NCBI GenBank assembly: GCA_017552985.1
Contig: JAFZNO010000098.1
Location: 1-37,792, forward strand
DNA length: 37,792 bases
Direction: 5' to 3'
Source: Lachnospiraceae bacterium
Lineage (GTDB): Bacteria; Bacillota; Clostridia; Lachnospirales; Lachnospiraceae
Part shown: positions 16,443 to 25,129 of the stretch, piece after piece
How the letters are laid out: each line of letters begins with the position of its first letter
How positions within the stretch are numbered: position 1 is the stretch's first letter
The notes under the pieces: model-generated
Seen by the model: the letters and a program-made list of their open reading frames with translations, nothing else
Databases searched by the model: none
Told to the model about the DNA's origin: nothing
Position numbers and translations under genes: made by a program

Positions 16443-18236
16443 TTATTGGTAAGATTTCATCAAAATCTGGAGATCCTCTTTCCCTTGATAGGTATGGATC
16501 CCAATCTGATAGGCCACGGTAACGGAATATGCTCCCTGCCCCGCAAAAAGCTTGTCCGCACTGCCCATCCCATATTTATTATCCAGGAAATTACGGAACG
16601 CGTCAACGTCACCAAAAAAGATGACGGTAAATCTTGCCCCCGAGGGCACGCGCACCTGAAATCTCCCATATTTTCCTTCTTTTCCCATGCGGTTGCCGGA
16701 AAGGAACGTGACGTCACGCTGTACAAACAGCGGCTTCGGATTTCCGACGCCAAAGGGCTCCAATGCTTCCAGCTGGCGTGCAAGCGCAAGGTCAGCATAT
16801 TCCATTGGCATCTCCGCGTCAACGTGGAGAACGGGAACAAAATCCTCCTCCGTCAACTGGCAATTCTCATTGAGGCGCCTTCGGAGTTCACCGACGTTCT
16901 CCTCTTCCAGCGACAATCCTGCCGCCATTTTGTGCCCGCCAAATTTCGTAAGCAGGTCTCCCACTTCCGTCAGCGCCGCATACATGTCATACTTTTCCAT
17001 GGAGCGCCCGGAGCCCTTAACGCCCTCCTCACCCTTGGTCAGAAGAAACGCAGGCCTTCCAAACTGCTCCCGGATCCTGCCCGCAATGATCCCCGCAAGG
17101 CTCTCATGCACTTCCGGCAGATAGACCACAAGCACCTTATCCCCGGAAAGCCCTTCCTCTCGAATGGTTTTGATCGCAAGATCGATCCCCTGAAGCGTCA
17201 GGTTCTTTCTGCTGTCATTTAATTCCTTTAAGTCCCTGGCTACCTTCGCAGCCGCCACGCCATCCCTTGCATTCAAAAGCTCCAGCGCGCGCGTAGCCGT
17301 ATCGAGCCTTCCCGTTGCGTTTAAGCAAGGTCCCAGCACGAATCCAAGATGATAAGCCGAAAGACTCCGCCTGTCAATCCCGTTCGCCTCCGTCAGGGCA
17401 CGGAGCCCCTGATTCTTTGAATTCCGGAGCCGGCGAAGGCCTTCCTTTACCAGGATCCTGTTTTCATCCTTTAATTCCATCACGTCGCAGACGGTGGCAA
17501 ACGCCGCAAATTCTAGGAATTCATCCATGGCTACGAGAAAGCTCCCAGCGTGGAATTGCCCGGCTGCCGCTGCATCCTTCGCCAGACGCTCTGCCACTGC
17601 CTGCATAAGCTTATACGCCAGAACGCCCCCGCAGATGCCTGGAAAGGGATAGGAATCCTCTTCCCTTTTCGGATCTACCACCGCCAGCGCTTTGGGCAAA
17701 ATCTCTTTCCTTACGCCGTCCGTTATTTCAAAGGGTACTTCGTGATGATCCGTCACGATCACGTCCAGCCCCAAGCTCTTTGCAAGCTCCACTTGGGAAG
17801 CCGCCGCAATGCCGTTATCGCAGGTGACGATCACTTCAATCCCGTCCTGCTTTGCCTCCCTGATCAAATTATCATTTAAGCCATATCCGTCGTGAATGCG
17901 GTGCGGAATGGCCGTATCCACGCAACCACCAAGAAGCGAAATGCCTTTGGTGAGGATATACGCGGAGCAAATGCCGTCCACGTCATAATCTCCGATGACG
18001 CGGATCCGTTTCCCGTTTGTCACGGCGGAGAGCACGCCGTCCACTGCCAGTTCCACGTCCTTCAACAGCCACGGGGAATGACAGTCCTCCAGCGTTCCGT
18101 TTAGGAATCTGGCTGCCTCATCCTCGCTCATTACGTCCCTGTTGCGAATGATGCGCGCCACGACGGGAGCGACGCCAAGCCGCTCTCCCCATGCCTTGAA
18201 ATCCGCTTTCTTTGCATATACAAACCACTTTTCCAT
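16443..18236 (-). CDS. recJ: Single-stranded-DNA-specific exonuclease RecJ
   Basis: A 597-residue 5'-3' exonuclease acting on single-stranded DNA in recombination and repair. DHH-family motifs are visible: GDYDVDG near residue 83-89, CDNGI, VTDHHEV near 163, and the DHHA1 signature GGHKMAAGLS. CLNATGRLDTA is the usual RecJ motif IV region. The C-terminal ~130 residues hold the OB-fold domain. The start chosen is ATG at 18236 with GGAG 9 bases upstream rather than the in-frame GTG two codons earlier. It is separated from secDF by a terminator hairpin and followed at 15 bases by the acyltransferase. Confidence 0.95.
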   Translation of the reverse strand: MEKWFVYAKKADFKAWGERLGVAPVVARIIRNRDVMSEDEAARFLNGTLEDCHSPWLLKDVELAVDGVLSAVTNGKRIRVIGDYDVDGICSAYILTKGISLLGGCVDTAIPHRIHDGYGLNDNLIREAKQDGIEVIVTCDNGIAAASQVELAKSLGLDVIVTDHHEVPFEITDGVRKEILPKALAVVDPKREEDSYPFPGICGGVLAYKLMQAVAERLAKDAAAAGQFHAGSFLVAMDEFLEFAAFATVCDVMELKDENRILVKEGLRRLRNSKNQGLRALTEANGIDRRSLSAYHLGFVLGPCLNATGRLDTATRALELLNARDGVAAAKVARDLKELNDSRKNLTLQGIDLAIKTIREEGLSGDKVLVVYLPEVHESLAGIIAGRIREQFGRPAFLLTKGEEGVKGSGRSMEKYDMYAALTEVGDLLTKFGGHKMAAGLSLEEENVGELRRRLNENCQLTEEDFVPVLHVDAEMPMEYADLALARQLEALEPFGVGNPKPLFVQRDVTFLSGNRMGKEGKYGRFQVRVPSGARFTVIFFGDVDAFRNFLDNKYGMGSADKLFAGQGAYSVTVAYQIGIHTYQGKEDLQILMKSYQ

Positions 18237-18265
18237 TCGCACGCTCTCCAGTTTACAAGGATGAT

Positions 18266-18294
18266 AAAAGGCTGCCTAACAAAGGCAGCCTTTT
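18266..18294 (-). terminator. Rho-independent terminator after secDF
   Basis: An 11-bp inverted repeat (AAAAGGCTGCC at 18266-18276 with its complement at 18284-18294, 7-base loop) lies 12 bases beyond the secDF stop. On either strand the stem ends in TTTT, so it can work in both directions. It separates secDF from recJ, though read-through is possible because no clear recJ promoter is seen. Confidence 0.8.
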
Positions 18295-18306
18295 GAATGC
18301 GTAATC

Positions 18307-20568
18307 TTATTTTGCCTTGCCAGGGAATTTCTTGCGAAGAACAAACCAAAGTCCGCCAACAATACATACGGATGAGTAAGCACCACATACGATACCTACC
18401 ATCAGAGGCAACGCGAAATCACGGATGCTGGTTACGCCCAGCACGTACAGGCAAGCCACCATGACGAAGGTCGTCAGGGAGGTGAAAATGCTTCTGCTCA
18501 GGGTCTGGGTGATACTCTTGTTTACCACTTCCTCAACGGTCTCATTCTTGCCCTTTTCGTTCATGTTCTCACGAACGCGGTCGAAGATAACGATGGAGGC
18601 GTTGATGGAGTAACCGACGATGGTCAGCATGCAGGCGATAAAGGTGTTACCCACGGAAACCCTTGCTGCCGCATAGAAGGCAAGCACTACCAGCACGTCA
18701 TGCATCAGAGCGGCAATGCTGCTGACGCCAAAACGAATGTCGCTGAAACGGATCCTGATGTAGATCAGCATGCAAACGATGGCAACAACCACTGCGATGA
18801 TGGTGTCTCTCTTCATCTCATTACTGATGGTGGAGCTGATGGTCTCCGTCGTGATCAGGCTTCTGTCAAGGTTAAAGTCATTTACCAGTCTGTCCTCTAA
18901 CGCAGCTCTCTGATCAAGGCTCAGGGTGTTGGTCTTAAAGATAACTTCGTTGGAATCCTGCACGGTCTGTACCTGAACGGCGCTTCCGGTCACCTCGGTG
19001 ATCACGGGAGATACCTTCTGGTCTGCTTCTTCCAAGGTCATTTTCTCGTTAAAGGTTACCGTCGTTGCGGTACCACCCTTAAACTCAAGGCTGTAATTTA
19101 ATGCATCCTTGCCATTGTAAGCGTTGATGCCCATTACGACAAATCCTGCAACGATCACTGCAATGGAAACTCCAAAGAAAATACCCTTCTTGCCAAGGAA
19201 ATTGATGCTCTTTCTGTCCTTGCCAATGCCGTACCACTTTGCATCACGGATGCCGATGGCATACAATGCGTTCATCAAAAGTCTGGTGATCACAAGGGCG
19301 GTAAACATGGAAACCACGATACCAAGTGCCAAAGCCTGTGCGAAGCCTTTGATGGAACCAGGTGCAAGGAACATCAAAACGGCTGCTGCGATCAAGGTGG
19401 TTACGTTACCGTCAACGATTGCGGAAAGCGCTTTGTCAAATCCGATCTTGATGGAGCTCTTCGTGGTCTTTCCGGTTGCCAGCTCCTCACGGATACGTGC
19501 GAAGATGATTACGTTCGCATCCACCGCCATACCGATGGACAGGATGATGCCGGCCACGCCGGAAAGGGTTAAGGTCATGTCAAAGCCGCGGATCAAAAGA
19601 ACCACGAGCGCTACGTAAATGCAAAGTGCAATGGCAGATGCAAAACCGGAGACAAAGTACACAACGATCATGAATACTGCCACGATGACAAGTCCGATGG
19701 CGCCGGCCTTAAGGCTTGTCTCAATGGCTTCCGTGCCAAGCTGTGCGCCGACAACCTTGGAATGGATCTCTTCCAGTTCCAGCTTCAGTCCGCCGATTCG
19801 GATCGTGGATGCAAGCTTCTCTGCCTCGTCAAAGCTCTTCTGTCCGGTGATCACTGCATGTCCGTTGGTGATCACAGCCTGAACGTTGGGCGCGCTGATG
19901 ATCTTGCCGTCATAATAAATTGCGATGGATGCGTTTCCGTTATTGTAAGCTTCCTGGGTCAGGTCTGCAAACTTCTGCGTGCCTGCGTCCGTCATTACGA
20001 GACTTACGACAACTTCATTATTCTGCATGTTATCCTGCTGATAACCTGCCTTCGCTTCGGACACGTCCGTACCGGAAAGGGTGATGGAACCATCCGCAAG
20101 AAGCGTGTCAATGTCCTTATCCAACTCATATACGGGTTCACTGTCGGCATCATAGCCGGCCAGATGATAGTTCTGGTTTCCCTCGTCATCTTTTGCGCGA
20201 ATGAAATAAAGGGATCCGGGACGACCCAGCTCGGTCAGGATCTTGTTGGCATCCTGCACGCCAGGGATCTCAATGCTGATTCGGTTGCTGCCCTCCTGGT
20301 ATACGATTGCCTCAGTGCTGTAACCAACCACGCGCTGCTGCAGTTTGTAAATGGTATCCTTTAAGTCCGTGCTGTCGGGATTCTCATCGCCAACAACCTG
20401 ATAGGTGATGCTGACGCCGCCTGCGAGGTCCAGACCTTTTTTGATCTCGGCCGCGCTGCCGCTGCCGTTGGCATCAATGCCAAACAGGTCAACGTAGGTA
20501 ATTCCCGCCAGAACAAGCAGCAAACAAAGTAAAACAATCCATGCCTGACTTTTTTTCATGTCCTTCAT
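18307..20568 (-). CDS. secDF: Fused protein translocase subunit SecD-SecF
   Basis: A 753-residue membrane protein that uses the proton gradient to help protein export through SecYEG. SecD half: first helix at residues ~9-27, the GLDLAGGVSITYQV motif near residue 45, a large extracellular P1 domain to about residue 265, then five helices. SecF half: helix near 465, the LEFKGGTATTV motif near 500, a smaller extracellular domain, and five helices ending at FVLRKKFPGKAK. The fusion of SecD and SecF into one chain is also known from Bacillus, while many Clostridia keep two genes. The start has GGAGAG 7 bases upstream. The gene lies downstream of the SCIFF locus, a linkage seen in other Clostridia as far as I recall. 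Confidence 0.96.
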   Translation of the reverse strand: MKDMKKSQAWIVLLCLLLVLAGITYVDLFGIDANGSGSAAEIKKGLDLAGGVSITYQVVGDENPDSTDLKDTIYKLQQRVVGYSTEAIVYQEGSNRISIEIPGVQDANKILTELGRPGSLYFIRAKDDEGNQNYHLAGYDADSEPVYELDKDIDTLLADGSITLSGTDVSEAKAGYQQDNMQNNEVVVSLVMTDAGTQKFADLTQEAYNNGNASIAIYYDGKIISAPNVQAVITNGHAVITGQKSFDEAEKLASTIRIGGLKLELEEIHSKVVGAQLGTEAIETSLKAGAIGLVIVAVFMIVVYFVSGFASAIALCIYVALVVLLIRGFDMTLTLSGVAGIILSIGMAVDANVIIFARIREELATGKTTKSSIKIGFDKALSAIVDGNVTTLIAAAVLMFLAPGSIKGFAQALALGIVVSMFTALVITRLLMNALYAIGIRDAKWYGIGKDRKSINFLGKKGIFFGVSIAVIVAGFVVMGINAYNGKDALNYSLEFKGGTATTVTFNEKMTLEEADQKVSPVITEVTGSAVQVQTVQDSNEVIFKTNTLSLDQRAALEDRLVNDFNLDRSLITTETISSTISNEMKRDTIIAVVVAIVCMLIYIRIRFSDIRFGVSSIAALMHDVLVVLAFYAAARVSVGNTFIACMLTIVGYSINASIVIFDRVRENMNEKGKNETVEEVVNKSITQTLSRSIFTSLTTFVMVACLYVLGVTSIRDFALPLMVGIVCGAYSSVCIVGGLWFVLRKKFPGKAK

Positions 20569-20660
20569 TTCTTTTCTCTCCGTTCTTTTCTATTCCGTTC
20601 TGCCTTATAATTTTATGCGTAAGACTCACGCTTATTATTTCGGTAAGTTTCCGTGATTCT

Positions 20661-22061
20661 TTAATTCTCTTCATCCTCTTCCATCATCTGCACGGCCTTG
20701 AGCGCAATGGCACATTCCACGCGTTTTCTCTCAAGCTCACAGCCAACGTCATATGCATCATTGATGTTTCCGTGGAAATTATAAGAGTTTGCCGCGCAAC
20801 CGCCGCTGCAGTAGAACTTGGCAAAGCATTTCTTACACTTTTCCTTCGCATATACGTTACAGCACTTAAACTGATCACGGATGTCTTCCCGGACGATACC
20901 GTCGTCCACGTTACCCATCAGGAAGTCCTCGTTTCCAACGAACTGATGACAGGGATAAAAGTCTCCCCAAGGCGTTACGGCAAGGTATTCCGTTCCGGAA
21001 CCGCATCCCGACAGCCTCTTTGCAACGCAGGGGCCGCCCTCGAGATCGATCATAAAGTGGAAGAAATTAAAAGGTCTTCCCTCTCTTCTTCTCTTGATCA
21101 TCTCCGCCGCAAGTTTGTCATATTCTTCCTTCAGCTTCGGAAGATCCTCCTCCGTGATCGCGTAATCATCCGTAGGCTGCGCAACCACCGGTTCCACGGA
21201 GATCTGCTGGAAGCCGAGATCTGCCAGATGAATGACGTCCTTCGAAAAATCCAGGTTATGATGCGTAAACGTTCCGCGAACGTAATAATTCGTCTGGTTT
21301 CTGCTCTCCGCCACCTTCTGGAATTTCGGCACGATCAGGTCATAACTTCCCTGTCCCCCGCGGAAAGGCCGCATCTTGTCGTGAATCTCCTTCCGCCCGT
21401 CGATGCTCAGCACCACGTTAGCCATTTCCTTATTGGCAAATTCCAAAATCTCGTCATTTAACAGAACGCCGTTCGTGGTCAGCGTAAAACGGAACTTCTT
21501 GTTGTTCGCCGCTTCAATGCTCCGGCCGTAATTCACGAGATCCTTGACCACCTGCCAGTTCATCAAAGGCTCTCCGCCAAAGAAATCCACTTCCAGATTG
21601 ACTCTGTTGCCTGAATTGGCCACCAGGAAATCTAATGCCTTCTTTCCGACTTCAAAGCTCATCAGCGCTCTTCTGCCGTGATATTCCCCTTCCTCTGCAA
21701 AGCAATACTTGCAAGCCAGGTTACAGTCATGGGCAATGTGCAGGCACAGCGCCTTCACCACGGTAGGCCTCTTTTTGAAATCAAAGACGTAATTCTCATA
21801 GACGTCCTTTGCGAAGAGCTGTCCGCTCTTTTCAAGCTCAAGGACCTCCTCCACGGCCTCCCCGATCTCCTCTTCCGGATAGGGAATGCCAGCCAGGTGA
21901 ACCACCGCCGCCTTTACGGTATCGGGATCCTTGATCCCTTCCTTGACCAAGGGTTCCACCAAGGGAATCATGTCATAAACGATGTCATCCACCACGTGCA
22001 CGGAGCCGCTGTTTACGTCCAGCACAATATTCAAACCATTACTTTTATATTGACGTACCAC
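20661..22061 (-). CDS. scfB: SCIFF peptide maturase (radical SAM thioether-forming enzyme)
   Basis: A 466-residue radical SAM enzyme that forms a cysteine-to-threonine thioether link in the SCIFF peptide encoded upstream. The N-terminal ~100 residues are a RiPP-recognition-like region. The radical SAM cluster motif is C113-x3-C117-x2-C120 (CNLACKYC). A C-terminal SPASM-type region is cysteine-rich (CGSGTEYLAVTPWG, then CCNVYAKEKCKKC and FYCSGGCAAN) and should hold two more iron-sulfur clusters. The start is GTG with AGAGGA at proper spacing. The gene follows the 47-residue SCIFF peptide gene after 95 bases containing a hairpin. Function of the mature SCIFF peptide is unknown. Confidence 0.95.
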   Translation of the reverse strand: MVRQYKSNGLNIVLDVNSGSVHVVDDIVYDMIPLVEPLVKEGIKDPDTVKAAVVHLAGIPYPEEEIGEAVEEVLELEKSGQLFAKDVYENYVFDFKKRPTVVKALCLHIAHDCNLACKYCFAEEGEYHGRRALMSFEVGKKALDFLVANSGNRVNLEVDFFGGEPLMNWQVVKDLVNYGRSIEAANNKKFRFTLTTNGVLLNDEILEFANKEMANVVLSIDGRKEIHDKMRPFRGGQGSYDLIVPKFQKVAESRNQTNYYVRGTFTHHNLDFSKDVIHLADLGFQQISVEPVVAQPTDDYAITEEDLPKLKEEYDKLAAEMIKRRREGRPFNFFHFMIDLEGGPCVAKRLSGCGSGTEYLAVTPWGDFYPCHQFVGNEDFLMGNVDDGIVREDIRDQFKCCNVYAKEKCKKCFAKFYCSGGCAANSYNFHGNINDAYDVGCELERKRVECAIALKAVQMMEEDEEN

Positions 22062-22095
22062 AAAAAAATCCTCTCAAAATCCTAAAACTCAAAAG

Positions 22096-22124
22096 ATAAG
22101 CAGCGACCAGGGATCGCTGCTTAT
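22096..22124 (-). terminator. Attenuator hairpin between SCIFF peptide and maturase
   Basis: A perfect 11-bp inverted repeat (ATAAGCAGCGA arms at 22096-22106 and 22114-22124, 7-base loop) lies 32 bases after the peptide stop. On the minus strand it is followed by CTTTTGAGTTTT, an imperfect T-tract, so it should stop part of the transcripts and let the rest enter scfB. On the plus strand it is followed after six bases by TTTTTT. Confidence 0.7.
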
Positions 22125-22156
22125 GATGGTTTTTTCAGTTCGAAAACTCAAATCGC

Positions 22157-22300
22157 TTACTTCAACTTCTCGCAGCTCTGATTACCTACGGTACAGGAAG
22201 TCTTGCATGCAGACTGGCAAGAAGTCTGGCACTCGCCGCATCCGCCCTTCTTCATGGATTCCTTCAGATCTCTGGTAGTTAAAGTCTTAACGTGCTTCAT
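22157..22300 (-). CDS. scfA: SCIFF ribosomal peptide precursor (six cysteines in forty-five residues)
   Basis: A 47-residue peptide with six cysteines at C21, C24, C28, C32, C36 and C43, separated by Gly, Ser, Thr and Gln, matching the SCIFF family found across Clostridia. The leader MKHVKTLTTRDLKESMKKGG is the conserved part recognised by the maturase; candidate cross-link threonines are T26, T34 and T37. The start is fixed by a perfect AAGGAGG 8 bases before the ATG; the frame is open further upstream but without a ribosome site. A near-consensus promoter precedes it. This gene is easy to miss because of its size. Its biological role is not known. Confidence 0.96.
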   Translation of the reverse strand: MKHVKTLTTRDLKESMKKGGCGECQTSCQSACKTSCTVGNQSCEKLK

Positions 22301-22355
22301 ATAAGAAACCTCCTTAAAAAAACCTATTTCGCTTACTCTATTAGTAATCTTTGCT

Positions 22356-22384
22356 ATTGTAGCACGTCTTTTCTTTCCTGTCAA
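22356..22384 (-). promoter_or_regulatory. Strong promoter of the SCIFF operon
   Basis: The minus strand has a perfect -35 TTGACA (22379-22384), a 17-base spacer and -10 TACAAT (22356-22361) with an upstream TGC that makes it an extended -10. It sits directly behind the gtrA-like stop codon. This is the best promoter match in the window and predicts high expression of the peptide. Confidence 0.88.
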
Positions 22385-22395
22385 CTCACCCTCGA

Positions 22396-22914
22396 TTACT
22401 TCTCTTCTTTCTCATCCTTGTCGGGAGCGATCCCTTCATCGGGGCGGAATGCCCAGAATTTGTTGATCACGTAGTTGATGGGCACGCTGATGATCAGGTT
22501 CAAAATGGGTGCCACCACCTTCGAGATCCCCAAGATCTCTATCCAGACATAGGAACCAATGTTGGTAATGAAAATGCCGGACACGGAATAGGCGAGATAC
22601 GTCTTGAGCAGCGCCTTGCCGACGTTGCGCTTTTGTCCCTCTTCCAACGTAAACACCAGACGGTTGTTCCAGTAAAACGACCAGAGCACGCTCAGGACAA
22701 ATCCGACGAGATTACCAACGTAATAATCCCAGGAGAGTTCAAGCGGTTTCAGCAGAAGAAGCGTCAGCATGTTCAATGCGTAGCTGATCAGCGTGTTGCT
22801 GACGCCGATCACGCAGAATTTTACAAACTGCACCAGGGAATCCACCGTCTTCTTCGGAAGCTTTACCGGCAACAGTCCCAGCATCCATCTAGTCATGTTT
22901 TCAATGATATTCAT
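22396..22914 (-). CDS. GtrA family membrane protein
   Basis: A 172-residue membrane protein of the GtrA family, small four-helix proteins thought to move lipid-linked sugars across the membrane or to assist glycosyltransferases. The family pattern is clear: FVKFCVIGVSNTLISYALN (first helix), VGNLVGFVLSVLWSFYWNN (second), then two helices ending in LIISVPINYVINKFWAF. The C-terminal tail is charged and cytoplasmic. It follows the aminotransferase by 41 bases and ends the fdtA-fdtB-like operon, which suggests a part in building a deoxy-amino-sugar surface polymer. No glycosyltransferase is visible in the window. Confidence 0.92.
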   Translation of the reverse strand: MNIIENMTRWMLGLLPVKLPKKTVDSLVQFVKFCVIGVSNTLISYALNMLTLLLLKPLELSWDYYVGNLVGFVLSVLWSFYWNNRLVFTLEEGQKRNVGKALLKTYLAYSVSGIFITNIGSYVWIEILGISKVVAPILNLIISVPINYVINKFWAFRPDEGIAPDKDEKEEK

Positions 22915-22955
22915 CGTTCCACGCCGTCCTCTGACGGCCCTTTCTTAGGTCTTTA

Positions 22956-24074
22956 TCAAAATGCGTTGATCGTCCCGATCACGTAATCCAGTTCTTCCTT
23001 TGTCATGCCGTTGTACAGCGGAATGGAGAGAACCGTCTTCGCATACGTTTCCGTAATGGGGAAGTCTCCCTCCTTCCAGCCCAGATACCGATAGGCTTCC
23101 GACAGGTGCGGCGGGATTGGATAATGAATGATCGTCCCGATTCCCTTTTCATCCAAATAGCGCTGCAGCTCATCCCTTTGCTCCGAGCGGATGACAAACT
23201 GATGCCAAATATGCGTTGCCCCCTCCCGGATCCTTGGGAGCTCGATCTTGTCATTCTTAAGCTCCGTCAGGTATCGCTCACAGATCGCCTGTTTTTCCTT
23301 TGCCAGCTCGTCCAAGTGCTTTAGCCTCACCCGGAGAAGTCCTGCCTGCAGCTCATCCAGCCTGGAATTTGCCCCGACAACCTTGTTGTAATACCGCTTT
23401 TCCGATCCGTAGTTACGGAAAATCCGGAAATCCTCGGCGATCTTGTCGTCATTCGTGACAATGGCGCCCGCGTCACCGAAGGCACCCAGATTCTTTGAAG
23501 GATAAAAGGAAAAGCATCCCACGTCCCCAAAGGTTCCGATCTGCTTCCCGTGATACTTCGCCCCGTGCGCCTGCGCGCAATCCTCCACAAGCCTTAAGTT
23601 ATGCTTCTTGCACAGCGCAAGAATGGCGTCCATCTGGGACGCCTGTCCATAAAGATGAACCACTAAAATGGCCTTCGTCCGCTCCGTGATCTTCTCCTCG
23701 ATCCGGGTGACGTCCACGTTAAAGAACTCATCCGGCTCCACAAAGACCGGCGTCGCGCCGTTGATGGTGATCCCCATGACGCTTGCAATATAGGTATTCC
23801 CCTGAACGATCACCTCGTCTCCGGCGCCGATGCCCATGACGCGAAAGGCGATCCACAGGGCGTCCAGTCCGCTGGCCAGCCCAACGCAGTGCTTTGCGCC
23901 AACGTAACTTGCGAACTCTTCCTCAAAGCCCTTGACCTCGTTCCCCAGCACGTACCATCCGGAACGCAAAACCTCAAGCGCCTTTGCCTCAAACTCCGCC
24001 TGATATTGAAAAAAGCCTCTGTCGAGGCGATTTGGCATGATCCTTTCCATCTTTCCCCTATCCACGCTTCGCAT
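22956..24074 (-). CDS. DegT/DnrJ/EryC1-type PLP aminotransferase for a nucleotide sugar
   Basis: A 372-residue PLP enzyme that adds an amino group to a keto-deoxy nucleotide sugar. The catalytic lysine is K194 in FSFYPSKNLGAFGD, and VEDCAQAHGA holds the PLP-binding aspartate. SGWYVLGNEVKGFEEEFA and the NSRLDELQAGLLR segment are typical of the FdtB/DesV branch. The ATG at 24074 touches the stop codon of the FdtA-like gene; in-frame ATGs at 24050 and 24038 with nearby purine-rich sites are possible alternatives. Its pairing with an FdtA-like protein suggests a 3-amino-3,6-dideoxyhexose product. Genes for dTDP-sugar synthesis (rmlA, rmlB) must be elsewhere. Confidence 0.92.
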   Translation of the reverse strand: MRSVDRGKMERIMPNRLDRGFFQYQAEFEAKALEVLRSGWYVLGNEVKGFEEEFASYVGAKHCVGLASGLDALWIAFRVMGIGAGDEVIVQGNTYIASVMGITINGATPVFVEPDEFFNVDVTRIEEKITERTKAILVVHLYGQASQMDAILALCKKHNLRLVEDCAQAHGAKYHGKQIGTFGDVGCFSFYPSKNLGAFGDAGAIVTNDDKIAEDFRIFRNYGSEKRYYNKVVGANSRLDELQAGLLRVRLKHLDELAKEKQAICERYLTELKNDKIELPRIREGATHIWHQFVIRSEQRDELQRYLDEKGIGTIIHYPIPPHLSEAYRYLGWKEGDFPITETYAKTVLSIPLYNGMTKEELDYVIGTINAF

Positions 24075-24497
24075 CTACCGCGCCTCACCATTGACGATCT
24101 TCAAAAACTCGTCATAGTCGCGAATATACTCCTCGCCGTCATAATGCGTGCTCGCAAGACACAAAAGCACGGAATCCTCACTGAAATCATACATTTCCTT
24201 CCAAACCATCTTCGGAAGATAGATTCCCGTCCTTGGGCGCTCCAAGGTGTAAACCTTCTCATGCCCCTTTCCGTCCATCACCTTGATCTTGCTGGTTCCC
24301 GCAACATTGACCAGCACAAACTCACTCTCCCTGTTTGCATGCCGGCCGCGGATGACGTCCTGGTCAGATCCGTAAATGTAAAAAACTCTTTTAATTTCAA
24401 AAGGAACGTCCTGCATTCCTTCCACAACGACAAGATTTCCTCGCTCGTCCCCGCGTTCCACAAACTCCAGCATCCGGGCGGGATTATACGTATCCAT
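24075..24497 (-). CDS. FdtA/QdtA-like cupin (sugar 3,4-ketoisomerase family), altered active site
   Basis: A 140-residue cupin of the family of dTDP-4-keto-6-deoxyglucose 3,4-ketoisomerases. The start chosen is MDTYNPARMLEF with a strong GGAGGAGAAGG ribosome site; a 25-codon extension upstream has none. Known isomerases of this family carry two nearby histidines in a HAH motif; here the motif is RGRHANR, so H53 is kept but the second position is N55. The rest follows the family well, including the TGIYLPKMVWKEMYDF strand and the C-terminal DYDEFL. It is the first gene of the operon, directly joined to the aminotransferase. Either the isomerase works with one His, or this branch has another role. 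Confidence 0.82.
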   Translation of the reverse strand: MDTYNPARMLEFVERGDERGNLVVVEGMQDVPFEIKRVFYIYGSDQDVIRGRHANRESEFVLVNVAGTSKIKVMDGKGHEKVYTLERPRTGIYLPKMVWKEMYDFSEDSVLLCLASTHYDGEEYIRDYDEFLKIVNGEAR

Positions 24498-24543
24498 TCC
24501 TTCTCCTCCGTTCATCCGTGCAATGCCTAATAATGCCGTTAAA

Positions 24544-24572
24544 ATAGTATCATATTCCCTATGCAACGTCAA
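24544..24572 (-). promoter_or_regulatory. Promoter of the fdtA-like/aminotransferase/gtrA-like operon
   Basis: Minus-strand -35 TTGACG (24567-24572), 17-base spacer, -10 TACTAT (24544-24549), with transcription expected about 40 bases before the ATG at 24497. It lies in the only intergenic gap of this operon, 10 bases beyond the preceding gene's stop. Confidence 0.78.
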
Positions 24573-24581
24573 TCAAAGCCT

Positions 24582-24980
24582 TCATTTTCCCGCAATCAGG
24601 CCCGACGCCATTCCGCCCGCCATGCCGCCTGCCGCGCACAAGAGAAGTGCCGTCCAAAAGCCCGTGGTGCCGTTTCCAAGCCCCGTTGCCATGGACAGGA
24701 TCGCCAAGAGCAAAAAGTAGGCGCATCCCATCACTAGCCCCCTTAGAAATCTTCGGTTTTTTCCCTTTCTCCCGGCCAGGAAACCTGCCAGGAAGGTTGC
24801 CAAAAGATAAATCAGGTCAATGCCGGCGCCCACTATTTCCGCGCTCAGCGAAAAACGGTACAGCAAAAATGCCAGTGCGCACAAAAGGATCCCCGTCAGC
24901 ACGTAACCCGCCAGCAAGCTTAACAACCATGCCATCATTCCTCCCGCCGATTCCTTTTGTCTTTCCTTCGTCATCTCCAT
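24582..24980 (-). CDS. TIGR04086-like four-helix membrane protein
   Basis: A 132-residue membrane protein with four hydrophobic segments (about residues 15-38, 44-66, 74-97 and 102-128). The second loop holds a basic GRKGKNRRFLRG stretch, and the last helix is very glycine-rich (AAGGMAGGMASG). The layout matches the Firmicute family annotated TIGR04086, of unknown function. The start at 24980 (MEMTKERQ) follows a GGGGAA-type site; another ATG two codons later is possible. The gene diverges from the CNNM/CBS gene. I see no clear -35/-10 pair for it. Confidence 0.7.
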   Translation of the reverse strand: MEMTKERQKESAGGMMAWLLSLLAGYVLTGILLCALAFLLYRFSLSAEIVGAGIDLIYLLATFLAGFLAGRKGKNRRFLRGLVMGCAYFLLLAILSMATGLGNGTTGFWTALLLCAAGGMAGGMASGLIAGK

Positions 24981-25058
24981 TTCCCCATTCCCCTTTCCCA
25001 AGTTATCGCCTTCATGGCGTACCCTTACTGCCCATTCTATGCGAAACACGCGGAAAAC

Positions 25059-25088
25059 TTGACAACTTGGGCACATTTATTGTAAGAT
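25059..25088 (+). promoter_or_regulatory. Promoter of the CNNM/CBS protein gene
   Basis: Plus-strand perfect -35 TTGACA (25059-25064), 18-base spacer, -10 TAAGAT (25083-25088). Transcription would begin near 25095, about 35 bases before the proposed TTG start. Confidence 0.8.
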
Positions 25089-25129
25089 ACATTCTAAATA
25101 TTATTGATTACAAAGGAGTGTGGTTTTTC

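Noticed and set aside
24647-25129. N-terminal extension of the CNNM/CBS frame
   Set aside because: It has proline/serine-rich low-complexity content, overlaps the divergent membrane protein gene, and the promoter and ribosome site lie at 25059-25118.
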